From: Dethiosulfovibrio sp.
Lineage (GTDB): Bacteria; Synergistota; Synergistia; Synergistales; Dethiosulfovibrionaceae
Assembly (NCBI GenBank): GCA_028709985.1
Contig: JAQUTB010000029.1
Location: forward strand, 1 to 11,515
Length of the DNA stretch: 11,515 nucleotides
Direction: 5' to 3'
Shown here: piece by piece, positions 5,900 to 11,515 of the stretch
Numbering within the stretch: position 1 is the first letter of the stretch
Layout of the letters: each line of letters opens with the position of its first letter
Position numbers and translations under genes: made by a program
The notes under the pieces: model-generated
What the model was told of the DNA's origin: nothing
Seen by the model: the letters and a program-made list of their open reading frames with translations, nothing else
The model's database searches: none

Positions 5900-6664
5900 A
5901 TGATAGCAATCGGCATAGATATGGGATCGGTGGGCACTAAGACGGTGTTTTTCGACGGTAAGGTAGTTGACAGCCACCTTGAGCCCACAGGGTGGAATCC
6001 AGCTGAGGCTGGACGAAAGTCGGTGGAATATCTCCTCGACAAAAACAATATCACAAAATCCCAGATAGGGCCAATCGTAGCCACTGGATACGGCAGAAAG
6101 AGCCTTGCTATAGCTGAAAAATCGGTCACCGAGATAACCTGCCACGCAAGAGGGGCCTATTTTCTCGACAACCAGATTCGCACCATTTTAGACATAGGCG
6201 GGCAAGATAGCAAGGTTATCAGGCTGGACCAGAGCGGCAACGTGGTGGACTTCATGATGAACGACAAGTGTGCCGCAGGCACAGGTCGATTTCTCCAGGT
6301 CATGGCCAACCTGCTGGAGTACTCCATAGAGGAGCTAGGGGCCATCCCGATCGAGGGGGAGATCCAGAGCATCTCCAGCATGTGTACCGTCTTCGCCGAG
6401 TCGGAGGTGGTGAGCCACTTAGCGAAAGGTGTCCGTAAAGAGGCGGTCGCCCTGGGCCTGCTGGACTCAGTGGCGGTCAGGGCCTCCTCCATGCTGGCCC
6501 GGATCGGCATAGCCCCAGGTCTGGCCTTCACAGGAGGTGTATCCCGATGCTCCTCATTGGTGTCCATGATTCACGCCCATACAGGGCAAAACGTGAAGAC
6601 ATATCCCCAATCCCAGTTCGCCGGAGCCCTGGGAGCGGCACTGATATCTCACGATATGATATAA
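5900..6664 (+). CDS. yjiL: ATP-dependent activator of a 2-hydroxyacyl-CoA dehydratase-family protein (YjiL/HgdC type)
   Basis: Member of the BcrA/BadF/BzdG/HgdC activase family: a homodimer bridging one [4Fe-4S] cluster that couples ATP hydrolysis to injection of a low-potential electron into a partner iron-sulfur protein. At 254 residues it matches E. coli YjiL and Acidaminococcus HgdC in size. The actin-like ATPase fold shows as GIDMGSVGTKTVFF (5-18), LDIGGQDSKVIRLD (97-110) and the C-terminal LAFTGGVSRC (209-217) and AGALGAALIS (241-250). The two cluster ligands are expected at Cys124 (NDKCAAGTGRF) and Cys162 (SSMCTVFAESEV). GAGGAG (5885-5890) sits nine bases before the ATG. The partner gene follows after 38 bases. 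The short single-domain form and the neighbour favour a YjiL-type activator of a double-cubane protein over a benzoyl-CoA reductase activator. Confidence 0.92.
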   Translation: MIAIGIDMGSVGTKTVFFDGKVVDSHLEPTGWNPAEAGRKSVEYLLDKNNITKSQIGPIVATGYGRKSLAIAEKSVTEITCHARGAYFLDNQIRTILDIGGQDSKVIRLDQSGNVVDFMMNDKCAAGTGRFLQVMANLLEYSIEELGAIPIEGEIQSISSMCTVFAESEVVSHLAKGVRKEAVALGLLDSVAVRASSMLARIGIAPGLAFTGGVSRCSSLVSMIHAHTGQNVKTYPQSQFAGALGAALISHDMI

Positions 6665-6702
6665 TTCTCATGCTCTAAAAGAATATTAGAGGGGGAATTT
6701 TT

Positions 6703-7845
6703 ATGTCCAAAATCGACCAGATAATGGCGGAAGTGGAGGCTCACCTGAAAGACGGCGTCCTCCAGGTGAAGGAGTGGAAGGAAGAGGGCAAGCCGGTGGT
6801 GGGGACCTACTGCACCTTCGCCCCTTGGGAGCTGATAACCGCTGCTGGGGCCATCCCGGCGACCCTTTGCGCCAGAGGCGAAGAGCCTATCGCCGCAGCG
6901 GAGGAACATCTTCCCAGAAACCTCTGTCCTCTCATAAAATCCAGCTACGGCTACGCCCTCACCGACAAGTGTCCCTATTTCCATTTTTGTGATATGGTCA
7001 TAGTGGAGAGCACCTGCGACGGCAAGAAAAAGATGTACGAGCTTCTGGAAAAGATGAAGCCCGTCCACCTTATGATGCTACCTCAGACCGCCCAGGGAGA
7101 GGGAGCCAGGGCGATCTGGAGAGATGAGCTCGACAGGCTCAGGTCCAGGTTGGAAGAATCGTTCTCGGTGAGTATCACAGATCAGGAGATCTCCAGACGG
7201 ATAGAGCTTAGGAACAGAGAGAGAAGGGCCCTTCGTTCTCTGTGGGAGCTTTCCAGGATGGACCCACCGGCGATAACGGGCAAGGAGCAGTACATGATCT
7301 CCGAGTACTGCGAGTTCCACTTCCACAAAGAGGAGCTTGTCCCATGGCTTGAGAAGGTGGTCTCGGACATAAAGGTAGCCTACGACCAGGGAGAGAGACG
7401 GGTTGACGGCAAGGCCCCCAGGATCCTCATAACCGGCTGTCCTCTGGGAGGGGCCCAGAAAGTCATCCACGCGGTGGAGGACTCGGGGGGAGTTATAGTC
7501 TGCTACGAGAACTGCGGCGGAGTAAAGGAACAGGGCTTCCTGGTGGACGAGGACCGTCCTCCTATGGAGGCTCTGACGGATAAGTACCTGAACATCGGCT
7601 GTTCCGTCATGACCCCAAATAAGTCCAGGATGGACAACCTGAGGACCTTGATGGAGGAGTATAAGGTCGACGGGGTGGTCGAGGTGGTCCTCCAGGCCTG
7701 CCACACCTACGCCGTCGAGACCTACGAGGTTAGGGAGCTGGTCAGGTCCACAGGACGACCATACCTCTCAATAGAGACGGACTACTCCAAGAGCGACGTA
7801 GGACAGATATCAACCAGGATCAGCGCTTTCCTGGAGATGATCTAA
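6703..7845 (+). CDS. yjiM: Double-cubane iron-sulfur cluster protein (YjiM-like, HgdB/BcrC superfamily)
   Basis: Member of the 2-hydroxyglutaryl-CoA dehydratase D-component superfamily. The 380 residues resemble E. coli YjiM (about 383) and the Carboxydothermus double-cubane cluster protein, which holds an [8Fe-9S] cluster on six cysteines and, with its activator and ATP, reduces small molecules such as acetylene. Likely ligands, by recall of the family, are Cys37 (GTYCTF), Cys75 (RNLCPLIKSSYG), Cys105 (TCDGKKKMYE), Cys246 (TGCPLGG), Cys271 (YENCGG) and Cys333 (QACHTY). Further cysteines are at 56, 90, 96, 203, 267 and 300. The end SIETDYSKSDVGQISTR (356-372) is also YjiM-like. No HgdA-type alpha subunit and no acyl-CoA enzyme is adjacent, which argues against a heterodimeric dehydratase. 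GAGGGGGAA (6688-6696) precedes the ATG. It is paired with the activator upstream and followed after 38 bases by an ABC importer. The natural substrate is unknown. Confidence 0.9.
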   Translation: MSKIDQIMAEVEAHLKDGVLQVKEWKEEGKPVVGTYCTFAPWELITAAGAIPATLCARGEEPIAAAEEHLPRNLCPLIKSSYGYALTDKCPYFHFCDMVIVESTCDGKKKMYELLEKMKPVHLMMLPQTAQGEGARAIWRDELDRLRSRLEESFSVSITDQEISRRIELRNRERRALRSLWELSRMDPPAITGKEQYMISEYCEFHFHKEELVPWLEKVVSDIKVAYDQGERRVDGKAPRILITGCPLGGAQKVIHAVEDSGGVIVCYENCGGVKEQGFLVDEDRPPMEALTDKYLNIGCSVMTPNKSRMDNLRTLMEEYKVDGVVEVVLQACHTYAVETYEVRELVRSTGRPYLSIETDYSKSDVGQISTRISAFLEMI

Positions 7846-7883
7846 AAAAAGCCCCAAAGGGCGAGAGAGGAGCGAGTTTAAAC

Positions 7884-8870
7884 ATGAAGAAACTGTCGGT
7901 TATAGCGGCAAGCCTGGCAGCCTGTGCGGTCATGGCCGGATCCGCCATGGCCCAGGGATCCAGCGGAGAGGGCATGAAGGTCTGGTTCGACAGCGGCGGC
8001 CCGGTAGGGGGCCCCTACAACACCATAGTAGCCAACGGAGCCAAGCAGGCCGCAACCGATTTAGGCTGCGAGCTGACCTTGGTCTACTCCGACTGGAGCC
8101 CTGAGAAGATGATAGAGAACTTCAAAAATGGCCTTGCGATGAACCCAGACGGCATGGTTATCTACGGCTCCCCTGGCGACGACGCCTACGAGCCCCTCGT
8201 CAGGGAGGCCATCGACAGAGGGATAGTGGTAACAGCCATAGACACCGAGCTGCCCAGGCTTCAGCCCATGTTCCAGTCCAAGGGGTTCGGCTACATCGGT
8301 CCCGACGGATGGAAGCAGGGGGAGGACCTGGCCAAGGAAGTCCTCCGTAGAGGTGATTTCAAAAAGGGAGACCGTGCCTTCGTATGGGGGCTTAAGAGGC
8401 TGGAAAACCGTGGCAGAAGGGCTAGGGCCATCATAAAGACCTTAGAGGACGCAGGGCTCAAGGTGGACTATCTGGAGATCTCTCCTGAGGTGGACAAAGA
8501 CACCGCCCTCGGGACCCCTATCATCACCGGCTACCTCTCCAGCAACCCAGACTGTAAGCTCATGATAATGGACCACGGGGCACTGACCTCCCAGGTCGGC
8601 AACTATCTCAGGGCCGCAGGGGTCAAGCCGGGAGAGATCTTCACCGCGGGCTTCAGCCTCTCCCCTGCAACGGCGTCGGCAATAGAGGAAGGTTACCTCA
8701 CCCTGGTGTCGGAGCATCAGCCCTACCTCCTGGGATACCTGTCGGTGCTTCAGGTGGTCCAGACCAAGAAATACGGCTTCGGTGGACTGGTGATTGACAC
8801 CGGCGGCGGCTTCGTCTCGGCGGAGAACGTGGACAAAATAGCCCCTCTGGCGGCTAAGGGAATAAGATAG
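7884..8870 (+). CDS. Periplasmic sugar-type binding protein of an ABC importer (RbsB-like fold)
   Basis: Solute receptor of a CUT2-like ABC importer. It has 328 residues with a clear signal peptide: MKKLSVIAAS, a hydrophobic core, and cleavage after AMA (Ala23). The mature part has the two-lobed type 1 periplasmic binding protein pattern of RbsB relatives: SGGPVGGPYNTIVANGAKQA (37-56), WSPEKMIENFKNGLAMNPDG (71-90), IDRGIVVTAIDTELP (110-124), FGYIGPDGWKQGEDLAKEVL (135-154), a second-lobe TGYLSSNPDC (215-224) and the closing GLVIDTGGGFV (301-311). Such proteins bind sugars, polyols or related small molecules; this one cannot be assigned a ligand from sequence alone. AGAGGAGCGA (7865-7874) precedes the ATG. 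Only 38 bases separate it from yjiM, with no convincing promoter, so it is probably transcribed with the activator and double-cubane genes. It is followed by a hairpin and then the ATPase gene. Confidence 0.88.
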   Translation: MKKLSVIAASLAACAVMAGSAMAQGSSGEGMKVWFDSGGPVGGPYNTIVANGAKQAATDLGCELTLVYSDWSPEKMIENFKNGLAMNPDGMVIYGSPGDDAYEPLVREAIDRGIVVTAIDTELPRLQPMFQSKGFGYIGPDGWKQGEDLAKEVLRRGDFKKGDRAFVWGLKRLENRGRRARAIIKTLEDAGLKVDYLEISPEVDKDTALGTPIITGYLSSNPDCKLMIMDHGALTSQVGNYLRAAGVKPGEIFTAGFSLSPATASAIEEGYLTLVSEHQPYLLGYLSVLQVVQTKKYGFGGLVIDTGGGFVSAENVDKIAPLAAKGIR

Positions 8871-8892
8871 GACGCAAAATAGGGTAAACTGG

Positions 8893-8918
8893 CAGGGGGC
8901 GGATCTTTCCGTCCCCTG
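8893..8918 (+). other. Intra-operon hairpin between binding-protein and ATPase genes
   Basis: CAGGGGGCGGA (8893-8903) pairs with TCCGTCCCCTG (8908-8918): 11 pairs including one G-T, with loop TCTT. No T-run follows (tail AACCTTTATG). A hairpin here can protect the binding-protein message from 3' decay or partly attenuate reading into the ATPase and permease, as in several binding-protein-dependent systems. This role is inferred from position. Confidence 0.6.
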
Positions 8919-8929
8919 AACCTTTATGT

Positions 8930-8944
8930 GGAGGTGGAATTTTG
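8930..8944 (+). promoter_or_regulatory. Ribosome binding site selecting a TTG start for the ABC ATPase
   Basis: GGAGGTGG (8930-8937 region) lies about five to six bases before TTG 8942 but about fifteen before the next in-frame start, ATG 8951. The spacing favours TTG; the two readings differ by three residues. Confidence 0.6.
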
Positions 8945-9700
8945 GAGGCGATGGTGGAGATGAAGGGCATCGGCAAATCCTTTGGGTCCGTGGAGGCCCT
9001 TAAACAGGTGGACTTTCAGCTAAACCCAGGGGAGGTCGTCGCCCTCTTAGGTGACAACGGGGCGGGGAAATCGACTCTCATAAAGATACTTTCGGGGTTT
9101 CACAGCGCAGATCGGGGCTCTATGGCGATAAAGGGCAGGGAGATAGACTTTAAAGCCTACGACGTAACCGTCGCAAGATCCCTAGGGGTCGAGACTGTCT
9201 ATCAGGAGAGGTCTCTAGGGGAGAGACAGCCCCTTTGGAGAAACGTCTTCATAGGCAGACACAGGCTAAACCGCTGGGGGCTCATAGACGTGAAGAGGGA
9301 GAAGATGGAGACCATGGAGCTCCTCTCGTCGGTGCTGGGACTCAGAGGGGCCGGGCTCAGCCCTGACGCCAGCGTCGAGACCCTCTCGGGAGGTGAGAGA
9401 CAGGGCCTGGCCATAGGCAGGGCAATGCACTTCGGAGCGGACATAATAGTCCTGGACGAGCCCACCACCGCCCTGGCCCTGAGCGAGGTGGGTAAGGTCC
9501 TGTCGTTTATAGGATCCATCAGGGAGGACGGACGGTCCTGCATCGTCATCAGCCACGATCTGGGGCACGTCTACAAGGTAGCCGACAGGTTCGTCCTCAT
9601 GGACAGGGGATCGACGGTAGGGGACTACAGAAAAGGGGACATAACCCCGGAGGAGCTGATGGCTAGGATGATCGGCCTTAACGGAGAGGTGAAACCATGA
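8942..9700 (+). CDS. Single-domain ATPase of a CUT2-like ABC importer (FrcA-like)
   Basis: Nucleotide-binding subunit that powers uptake of the solute caught by the upstream binding protein. The 252 residues form one complete ABC domain: Walker A GDNGAGKST (38-46), Q-loop VYQERSL (Gln88), signature LSGGERQ (148-154), Walker B IIVLDEP (168-174, Glu173) and H-loop His205 in VISHDLGHV. The sequence around Walker A and the signature is of the RbsA/XylG class, but those proteins are normally about 500 residues with two fused ATPase domains. This is a half-size version like FrcA of the Frc fructose system, and would work as a homodimer. The gene starts with TTG and overlaps the permease gene by four bases (ATGA, 9697-9700), so the two are translationally coupled. 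Confidence 0.92.
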   Translation: MEAMVEMKGIGKSFGSVEALKQVDFQLNPGEVVALLGDNGAGKSTLIKILSGFHSADRGSMAIKGREIDFKAYDVTVARSLGVETVYQERSLGERQPLWRNVFIGRHRLNRWGLIDVKREKMETMELLSSVLGLRGAGLSPDASVETLSGGERQGLAIGRAMHFGADIIVLDEPTTALALSEVGKVLSFIGSIREDGRSCIVISHDLGHVYKVADRFVLMDRGSTVGDYRKGDITPEELMARMIGLNGEVKP

Positions 9701-10659
9701 GGTGTCTGTGGGAGTCCCACAGAAGGGGCATACTGGTCACACTGGGCCTTATCGGCCTTTTAGTCCTGTTCGCCATAGCTAGTCCTAGGACCTTTCTGAA
9801 CCCCAGGATATACCGGTCCTTTCTGTCCACCATACCTGTGACCGCAATTTTGGCCCTGGGGATGACCCTGCTGGTGGTGGTCGGAGAGATGGACCTGAGC
9901 TTCCCCTCGGTATGCGCCGCCGCGGCCTACGTCTTCGCGAAGGCCTTTTTAGCCACAGGGTCCGGGGCTGTGTCCTTCGTCCTGGCCATAGCGTCAGGGG
10001 CCATAATGGGATGGATAAACGGCCTCATAGTTGTGAGTATAGGGGTCCCTTCTATAATAGCCACAATAGGGACCCAGTTTTTCTGGCGAGGGCTCATACT
10101 CCTCCTGTCCGACGGGATAGCCCTGAGCCTGGCATCGGTCAGGGGCACCGATATCTACAGTCTGTTCGTGGGCCGGATGGCGGGAGAGATTCCGGTACAG
10201 TCCCTCTGGTGTCTTGCTATCGCTCTGGGGCTGGCTCTGCTGTTGAACCGCCACCCTTTCGGAGACTCGCTGCTTTTCATAGGGGACAACCGAAAGACCG
10301 CCGCCATGATGGGCATACCGGTGGCGAAGGTCAGGATAAAGGCCTTTATCCTGATGGGAGTCCTCTCCGCCTTCGCAGGGGTCCTAGCTACGCTGGAGCT
10401 CGCCAACTGGTGGCCCACCCAGGGGGAGGGCTATATGCTGCTGGTGTTCGCCTCGGTCTTCGTCGGAGGGACGTCGGCCTACGGAGGGGAGGGAACAATC
10501 TACGGAACCCTCATCGGGGCTATAATCATAGGGATAATAGAGGCAGGGATAGTCAGCGCCGGCCTTGCGGGATTTTGGACCAGGCTGGTCCACGGCCTGA
10601 TAATCGTCGTATCGGTGTCCATCTACGCCACCATGGCCAGGAGACCTCAGGATAGGTGA
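9697..10659 (+). CDS. Permease of a CUT2-like ABC importer (RbsC/FrcC-like)
   Basis: Inner-membrane subunit, probably acting as a homodimer with the adjacent ATPase. It has 320 residues, typical of the RbsC family, with about eight to ten hydrophobic segments; the first is at about residues 12-29. Family marks are LGMTLLVVVGEMDLSFPSV (54-72, equivalent to the usual GGIDLS motif), GWINGLIVVSIGVPSIIATI (105-124), GDNRKTAAMMGIPVAKVRIK (196-215, the cytoplasmic coupling loop) and FVGGTSAYGGEGTIYGTLIG (255-274). The start ATG overlaps the ATPase stop, with GGAGAGGTG a few bases upstream. It appears intact and is the last gene of the unit; a perfect hairpin begins eight bases after its stop codon. 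Substrate specificity is not evident. Confidence 0.92.
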   Translation: MRCLWESHRRGILVTLGLIGLLVLFAIASPRTFLNPRIYRSFLSTIPVTAILALGMTLLVVVGEMDLSFPSVCAAAAYVFAKAFLATGSGAVSFVLAIASGAIMGWINGLIVVSIGVPSIIATIGTQFFWRGLILLLSDGIALSLASVRGTDIYSLFVGRMAGEIPVQSLWCLAIALGLALLLNRHPFGDSLLFIGDNRKTAAMMGIPVAKVRIKAFILMGVLSAFAGVLATLELANWWPTQGEGYMLLVFASVFVGGTSAYGGEGTIYGTLIGAIIIGIIEAGIVSAGLAGFWTRLVHGLIIVVSVSIYATMARRPQDR

Positions 10660-10666
10660 AGCAAGC

Positions 10667-10694
10667 TGAGCCGTCGGGATTCCCCGACGGCTCA
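10667..10694. terminator. Perfect hairpin between convergent permease and ABC ATPase genes
   Basis: TGAGCCGTCGGG (10667-10678) pairs perfectly with CCCGACGGCTCA (10683-10694) around loop ATTC. It fills the 37-base gap between two convergent stop codons, so it is the likely 3' end for both transcripts. Neither strand has a good U-tract (TGTTAAAA on the right, GCTTGC on the reverse), so termination may be partial. Confidence 0.7.
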
Positions 10695-10696
10695 TG

Positions 10697-11515
10697 TTAA
10701 AAAGTCAGTATCGATTCAGGGGGAAAGGACAGCCCAACAGGCTCACCTACACCGGGCCCATCGCCAGCGGAGACCTCCACCGTCAAGGTCTCCCCGGACT
10801 CCAGTACGACGGAATAACGAACCGTGGGCCCCATGAAGGTCCTCTTTGACACCCTGCCGGAAAGGACCCCCTCCCCGGACGGGACCAGCTTTATGGCCTC
10901 GGGCCTCAACGAGACCTCCCCCAGATTCGGCAGTACCACCCTGTTTACCCTGCCCAGGAAGTCAGCGACGAAGGGAGTTGCTGGCCTACTGTACAGCTCC
11001 TCCGGCGATCCCTGCTGCTCTATTTTACCGCCGTTCATCACCACTATACGGTCGGCGATGCCCATGGCCTCCTCCTGGTCGTGGGTAACGAACACCGTGG
11101 TGACCCCCAGCCGCTCCAACACCGACCGAAGGTCCTCCCTAAGATCCGACCTGAGCCTGGCGTCGAGGTTGGACAGGGGCTCGTCCAGAAGGAGCAGCTC
11201 CGGCTCCACCACCAGGGCCCTGGCCAGGGCCACCCTCTGCTGCTGCCCACCGGATATCTCCGAGACCTTCCTGCCGCCGTAGCCCTCCAGCCTGACCAGC
11301 TCCAGCATGGTGGACACCTTTTTGTCTATCTCCGACTCCCTCAGCTTCCTCCGTCTCAGGCCGTAGGCGACGTTCTCCGCCACGTCCAGATGGGGGAAAA
11401 GGGCGTAGTTCTGGAAGACCATTCCTATGTTTCTCCGGCCCGGCGGCAGAGGGGATATATCCCTTCCTCCCAGGAATATCCCGCCATGGTCGGGCTCCAG
11501 GAGCCCGGTGGTTAT
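10697..11515 (-). CDS. ABC transporter ATPase of PotA/CysA/FbpC type with TOBE domain, 5' end missing
   Basis: Energy-coupling subunit of an importer of the polyamine/iron(III)/sulfate/phosphonate-type group. The frame is open to the right edge; 272 residues are present. Numbering back from the edge, the visible part starts ITTGLLEPDHGG just after the Walker A region, which lies outside. It continues with the family block GRDISPLPPGRRNIGMVFQ (Q-loop), NYALFPHL, signature ISGGQQQRVALARAL, Walker B LLLLDEPLSNLD, H-loop FVTHDQEEAM and QGSPEELYSRPATPFVADFL. After about residue 205 comes a short TOBE-like regulatory domain (RPEAIKLVP to the end). The Q-loop and PPGRRNIGMVFQ wording are typical of PotA and FbpC relatives. 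The permease and binding-protein genes presumably lie to the right, so the substrate cannot be told. It is convergent with and unrelated to the CUT2-like ATPase on the plus strand. Confidence 0.93.
   Translation of the reverse strand: MTTGLLEPDHGGIFLGGRDISPLPPGRRNIGMVFQNYALFPHLDVAENVAYGLRRRKLRESEIDKKVSTMLELVRLEGYGGRKVSEISGGQQQRVALARALVVEPELLLLDEPLSNLDARLRSDLREDLRSVLERLGVTTVFVTHDQEEAMGIADRIVVMNGGKIEQQGSPEELYSRPATPFVADFLGRVNRVVLPNLGEVSLRPEAIKLVPSGEGVLSGRVSKRTFMGPTVRYSVVLESGETLTVEVSAGDGPGVGEPVGLSFPPESILTF

Noticed and set aside
6665..6702. Short inverted repeats between the activator and yjiM genes
   Set aside because: Stems of five to six AT-rich pairs are expected by chance in such sequence and have no terminator tail.
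6703..7845. Reading the protein as subunit B of a heterodimeric 2-hydroxyglutaryl-CoA dehydratase
   Set aside because: Only one subunit gene is present, no alpha subunit or CoA-transferase is near, and the motif wording (RNLCPLIKSSYG, TCDGKKKMYE, ETDYS near the end) fits YjiM-type double-cubane proteins better.
7851..7862. Possible terminator between yjiM and the binding-protein gene
   Set aside because: The stem is only four pairs and no T-run follows on the plus strand, so it is unlikely to stop transcription into the importer genes.
9912..10655. A 247-codon open frame overlapping the permease gene in another plus frame
   Set aside because: It has basic, low-complexity composition without domains, and lies wholly inside a well-supported permease; it is a by-product of GC-rich codon use.

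Overview
The window looks like a stretch of chromosome from an anaerobic, amino-acid- or peptide-using bacterium. A member of the Synergistota such as Dethiosulfovibrio would fit: there is a TRAP transporter, oxygen-sensitive iron-sulfur proteins of the 2-hydroxyacyl-CoA dehydratase superfamily, a Thermotoga-like CheY, and a fairly GC-rich sequence that still uses many ATA (Ile) and AGG (Arg) codons. The phylum is an inference; I could not search a database. There are eleven protein genes, two of them cut by the window edges. I saw no tRNA, rRNA, CRISPR array, insertion sequence or phage gene.

Layout. (1) Bases 2-1687 (+) hold the 3' nine-tenths of gyrB, followed by a strong hairpin. (2) Bases 1819-5314 (+) hold a tight four-gene unit: the three parts of a TRAP transporter (DctP, DctQ, DctM) and a cytoplasmic VanX/DdpX-type D-Ala-D-Ala dipeptidase. 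It ends at a bidirectional terminator shared with the convergent cheY. (3) cheY (5373-5735, -) is a stand-alone receiver protein. It is divergent from the next unit, and the two sigma70-type promoters lie back to back around a small palindrome. (4) Bases 5900-10659 (+) hold five genes that can be read as one transcription unit: an ATP-dependent activator (YjiL/HgdC type), a YjiM-type double-cubane iron-sulfur cluster protein, and a periplasmic binding protein, single-domain ATPase and permease of a CUT2-like (sugar-type) ABC importer. (5) The right edge (10697-11515, -) carries most of a PotA/FbpC-type ABC ATPase, convergent with unit 4 and separated from it by a perfect 12-bp hairpin.

How the genes may work together. 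In unit 2 the importer would bring a carboxylate-bearing compound into the cytoplasm, where the dipeptidase acts. This suggests D-Ala-D-Ala or another small dipeptide as cargo, analogous to the E. coli ddpX-ddpABCDF ABC system but with a secondary transporter. In unit 4 the activator would pass electrons, driven by ATP, to the double-cubane protein. Proteins of that type carry out difficult low-potential reductions and have no settled physiological substrate. The importer genes directly downstream may be a clue to that substrate. Both links are inferences from gene order.
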